From positions 3,602,501-3,666,500 of the forward strand of contig JAZARR010000095.1 in NCBI GenBank assembly GCA_037389465.1: a stretch of DNA of 64,000 bases, given 5' to 3'. Made by a program: the position numbers and the translations under genes. The notes under the pieces are model-generated. The model did not search any database, was not told the origin of the DNA, and saw only the letters and a program-made list of their open reading frames with translations. This document shows positions 60,312-64,000 of the stretch, piece by piece; the stretch's first letter is position 1, and every line of letters starts with the position of its first letter. The DNA comes from Baylisascaris procyonis (lineage: Eukaryota; Nematoda; Chromadorea; Rhabditida; Ascarididae).

Positions 60312-63300
60312 TTATAAGCGATAGGTACATGCATTTTGCGTATGTCCATCAAAGATGAAAGTGTTGTCGATTGGCACATATTGATGTGTTGCTAGCTTGA
60401 TCGCCTCTTGGGCAGCAATACCACCGATCAGTGATGCGATCACATGCAGTTCAGCACATCCATAACGACACATCTCATCTATTGCATCCGACGGAATCTT
60501 CTCCGATATATCACTTGCATTCATTAACTGAATACAAATACTATCACCAACTAAAACATAGACTATGATAACAGGAATTAAATGACGCTCAACTGATGTC
60601 ATTAATCTATCAGGATGCCGCACAATTCTAAAATACTGTTGGAAAAATCTACCCATTGGGAAACTTATTCGCTCGGGAACTTGACTTTCAATTGCAGAGT
60701 AAATTTTTGAAGGCAATGATTCGGATGGGGCCAAAGAAAGAATACTAGGAATATAACATTCAGACAATGCTTGAATACAGTCCTCTTCAATATGCAAATG
60801 AGTCATGTGTTCACTTACTCGTCAAATCTGAAACCTTTTAGAATTTTTTCAACAAGCAAGTATATCGCAATCAGCTCGAACTCATAATTTGCTTTCGTGA
60901 GCAACGTACCTCACAATCCGCGACCAGCCCATCCAGTCTTGCCTTGAGGTCATATGAATCAATCGTGCACGGCACTCCGTTCGTACCTGGATATCGTGAC
61001 TTCCCTGAATAGAACCTGAAAAAAATTGCAATCAGAGTTAGCAATGACAGAGAGGAATAGAGGAAACGACGAAAGAGAAGGGAAAAGGAAGGGAATAATG
61101 GAACCTCTTTTCTTCTCAAAATGATAGAAAAATGTGAACTACACCGTTTTAAATGTATTACCTCCACCAACAATTATGAAAACTACAGAAATGAAAGTGT
61201 ATTCGAATAGCTTGCAATGAATACATCGTTTTTCCCATTTCGATTCAACCAAATCAACAATAACATTTTTAACCTGTCAACCGCCCTCAGCAGTATATAC
61301 CATACGGCCGGTGGAATTTGAACCACACCAGTAGATGGATGCGGTGTTAGTTCGGCATCTCTTACGTCGGCAATAACATTCTGAAACTTGATATACTATA
61401 AAACCATTCAATTTTTCTTATTTACCAAAATCTCTCAAAGACAAAAAACCATATAAACGCTTAAGAATCTTATATTATTGCAAATGAGATAAGAGAAAAC
61501 TATGAAAGGCAATACTGCGACTATGAGAACGATCGAAATACGCCGTCGAGAAGTGAGATACACTTACTCACTTTTTCTGTCCCAACAAAAAAAAGAAAAA
61601 AAGAAACCGAAGATCAAAAATTCTAAATAGTCGAAAAAAATCTACCTGATATCACCTTTAATTTTAAAAAAAACCCTACTTCTAATTGAGAGTTGAGTTC
61701 CTGCGCGATTGTCGTTCCATGTTGAACTCCGATCATTGAAGCATTTCGACAGAAAAATTCACAATCAGAAAGTTTTATTAAATCGTCAGGAAGTTGTTTC
61801 TCTCGCGTGATTTCGATAGCGTGCTCAAATACCTCAAAATCGAAAAAATAACAGTAAACTAAGAATTTACAAAAAAAAAAACATTTTACAGGCTGAAATA
61901 AAATTCAGCATTAGTTGATAAAGCTCATGCCAAATGTAATGCTCACTAAATACGATAGCTTTATCCTTTATAGAATGGGTTCTTAACAAGCCTACTAAAG
62001 CGTCGGTAAGCTGAAGCTTCTGACCACATGGGACGCAGCCGTGAAACTGATCACCTATAATATCGATCGGATCCTATTTATCTACATCTACGATAAGCGC
62101 TTTCTAACATATTTTAGTGTATCTATATGCAGGTGAAATTGCTCAGGTATTAGGTGGATGTACCGTGACTAAAGAGACTATGGGGAAAGGGGGTGATGCT
62201 GCCCGATGGAAGAAGCAATGTGCAAATGCAAAACCACTCAAAATCAAAGAAAGATACCACAAACCACTCTTAGAAAACAGCTAAAAACCAATGCTGTCAT
62301 ATCCACATTACACGCCAATAAATCACAACGCACATGCAGAGATATAGGTCAGGACACATAAAAAAACTATAACCACCATTGAGAATCTTTGAAGAATCGA
62401 AAAAAGCATTTACTACAGTCGCCTATATAAATTCATGCCAAGAGCTAACCTTCTCAGCGTCTTCAGCTGCACGTTTCCGATATATAGTAGCGAGTGCGAT
62501 ATACCTTTCCGAATCACTAATCATATCAGGCAATATACCGGTAAGTGGCATCACCCCTTCTGTGATTACGAAACGTCGCAATGCTGCTATCATCACCCAG
62601 AAACGTGTGCAATCAGGCTCTTCAGCTTTTGGATGGTCCAACAATTCACGCACGTTTGATGGTACCTGAAAACTTAAAAGCCTAGGAAAACACATCAAGC
62701 ATATGAACGTCTATCTAAAAACCTTCAAGATGAAGGCAAATTCTGTTCGTTAATTAACATACAAAGAAAAATTCTACATTGGAAATTTTCAGAATATGCG
62801 AAAAGCTCAAGTGGTCAGTGGCTGAACGAGAAAAAGCAACCAATCATCTACTTTTAAACGATTTTGCTAAGACTTCCATCTCGAAGAATTTCACTGCCGA
62901 AATCAGAAAAAAGGAATCGCAAACTGAGCCAATGTTCCTCCCAACCCACCTCCCCGAAACGTCCCCATTTGGCTGCCGATGAGGCCATCGAATGGTACCT
63001 GCTTTGCTCCGTCGTAATACTTTCTTTGACTACCTTTTTACCATTCCCTCCCCCATAAAATACTGTGTTTAATTTGTTTAGTTATTTGTCTAGGTTCTAA
63101 CTCGTTACAATTAAAACTAATAGAAAGCAGAGTATAGTAAATTCACGTTTGTGATTCGCATCGATCGGGCCAATGCAGCACGTCCTTCTATAAAATTTTC
63201 CTCCTCCATTGAATCCGTATCTGGTTGTGGCCTTCGTAATGACATGAATACCTGCAACTTTCACTATCTTGAAAACATTTGAAACTCTTTTAGAATTTGA

Positions 63301-64000
63301 AAAAAATATAGAAGAGTGTTACAATCGCTCATATTTTCCATTCAAATTGAACCAAAGGAATGATTCCAAACCGGAATCAATGAGACAGAATTGCTCCGAC
63401 AGCTGGTTCTGCCAACTACACCGCTATTAATTTTGACTACAATGTGCTAAGTTGATGGAAGAAGTGAGATATGAACTTCGACCAGTTATCACCCAAGTGG
63501 CACACCTTCGGTCAACACTTAGAGAAGAGCCACGTTTAATGCTCGAATGGTATGTCCTCAGGGCGAAAAAAGCAATAGACAGATCTGCATCTTAATCATA
63601 CAACCATGTAGTTCATTTCTTTAAAGGTAAAGGTCGTTGCTGATTTCAGTAATTCTTTAAAAATTTATTTGCAGAATACTAGGCAAGCAGCATATGAATA
63701 GCCAATAATATAATTGACCTATAGTGACGTCAAAAAATTCTGAAATTAATACATATGTGTTACTTTTAAAATCTTCTGAGGTCAATGTTGATCAACTGTT
63801 GGCCATCCACATTCATGGGTAGCAAATAGTTAAATTACCTTTTCAAAATGTTTCCTTTTGTTATAGTCATCGGGGAATGCAGTTTCATCTTGAAGCTCTT
63901 TTCTCCATAAATTCAAAGCTTTTAAGTAGAGCAATAGATAAGGTGTATGTGAGTGCTCTTCATAGCTCATCGAATCCAAATCAAGTGCATCCACCATTTC
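60312..64000 (-). CDS. NAE1: NEDD8-activating enzyme E1 regulatory subunit, C-terminal part
   Basis: Exons: 64000-63839 (gene continues past the edge), 63251-63147, 62665-62450, 61832-61680, 61380-61274, 61015-60910, 60527-60312. All phases close to give the last 354 residues of a family usually about 540 long. NAE1/APPBP1 (ULA-1 in C. elegans) pairs with UBA3 to adenylate NEDD8 and pass it to the E2 for cullin neddylation. Recognisable segments, in order: HTPYLLLYLKALNLW; FWVMIAALRRFV followed by GILPDMISDSERYI; LLRAVDRFYSGKSRYPG; and the C-terminal DEMCRYGCAELHVIASLIGG followed by AAQEAIK, which sits against the E1 fold, ending NACTYRL. This is the inactive partner, so no catalytic Cys is expected. 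Introns are 77-696 bp. The acceptor of the 61832 exon is the unusual TTTTGAG. Confidence 0.93.

Overview
The window looks like nuclear DNA of a nematode. It is AT-rich, its genes are split into many short exons, and introns run from a few dozen bases to about 2 kb, mostly with GT(A/G)AGT-like donors and TTTCAG acceptors. The best-resolved genes are most like nematode or general animal families. I cannot name the species. No prokaryotic features (operons with ribosome binding sites, CRISPR, IS elements) are present. All exon models below were built by eye from splice signals and reading phase, so exon edges are predictions.

Layout, left to right. From 1 to 4,500 there are scattered minus-strand exon-like blocks of an unidentified gene running off the left edge, plus a near-perfect 145-bp hairpin at 2,058-2,202. 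From 4,504 to 9,101 (minus) lies a ten-exon gene whose phases close into a 420-residue, probably all-helical protein I do not recognise. From 9,362 (plus) there is a short MADF-like reading frame broken by a stop. From 9,835 to 33,135 lies a complex of inverted repeats: a 3.0-kb repeat A at both ends in opposite orientation, and next to its left copy a 2.65-kb palindrome B (12,816-15,468) with almost identical 1.2-kb arms. A complete 12-exon UDP-glycosyltransferase gene (19,038-27,723, minus) sits between the two A copies. A decayed coding-like block at about 16,900-17,420 and weak exons at 29.0 kb and 33.5-34.6 kb surround it.

From 37,013 to 43,465 (minus) is a gene for a probable DNA-binding protein with two tandem Myb/SANT-like domains and a C-terminal coiled coil; its first exon was not found. 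From 43.5 to 58.8 kb there are few resolvable genes: a degenerate ~60-bp minisatellite, a GC-rich island, long AT and AAAT microsatellites, and isolated exon-like blocks. From 60,312 to the right edge (minus) is the C-terminal two thirds of the NEDD8-activating enzyme regulatory subunit (NAE1/ULA-1).

The genes do not form an obvious pathway. The well-supported ones are a membrane conjugation enzyme (UGT), a neddylation E1 subunit, a likely chromatin or transcription factor, and an unknown helical protein. The most unusual aspects are the inverted-repeat complex that frames the UGT gene and the substitution of both catalytic dyad residues in that UGT.
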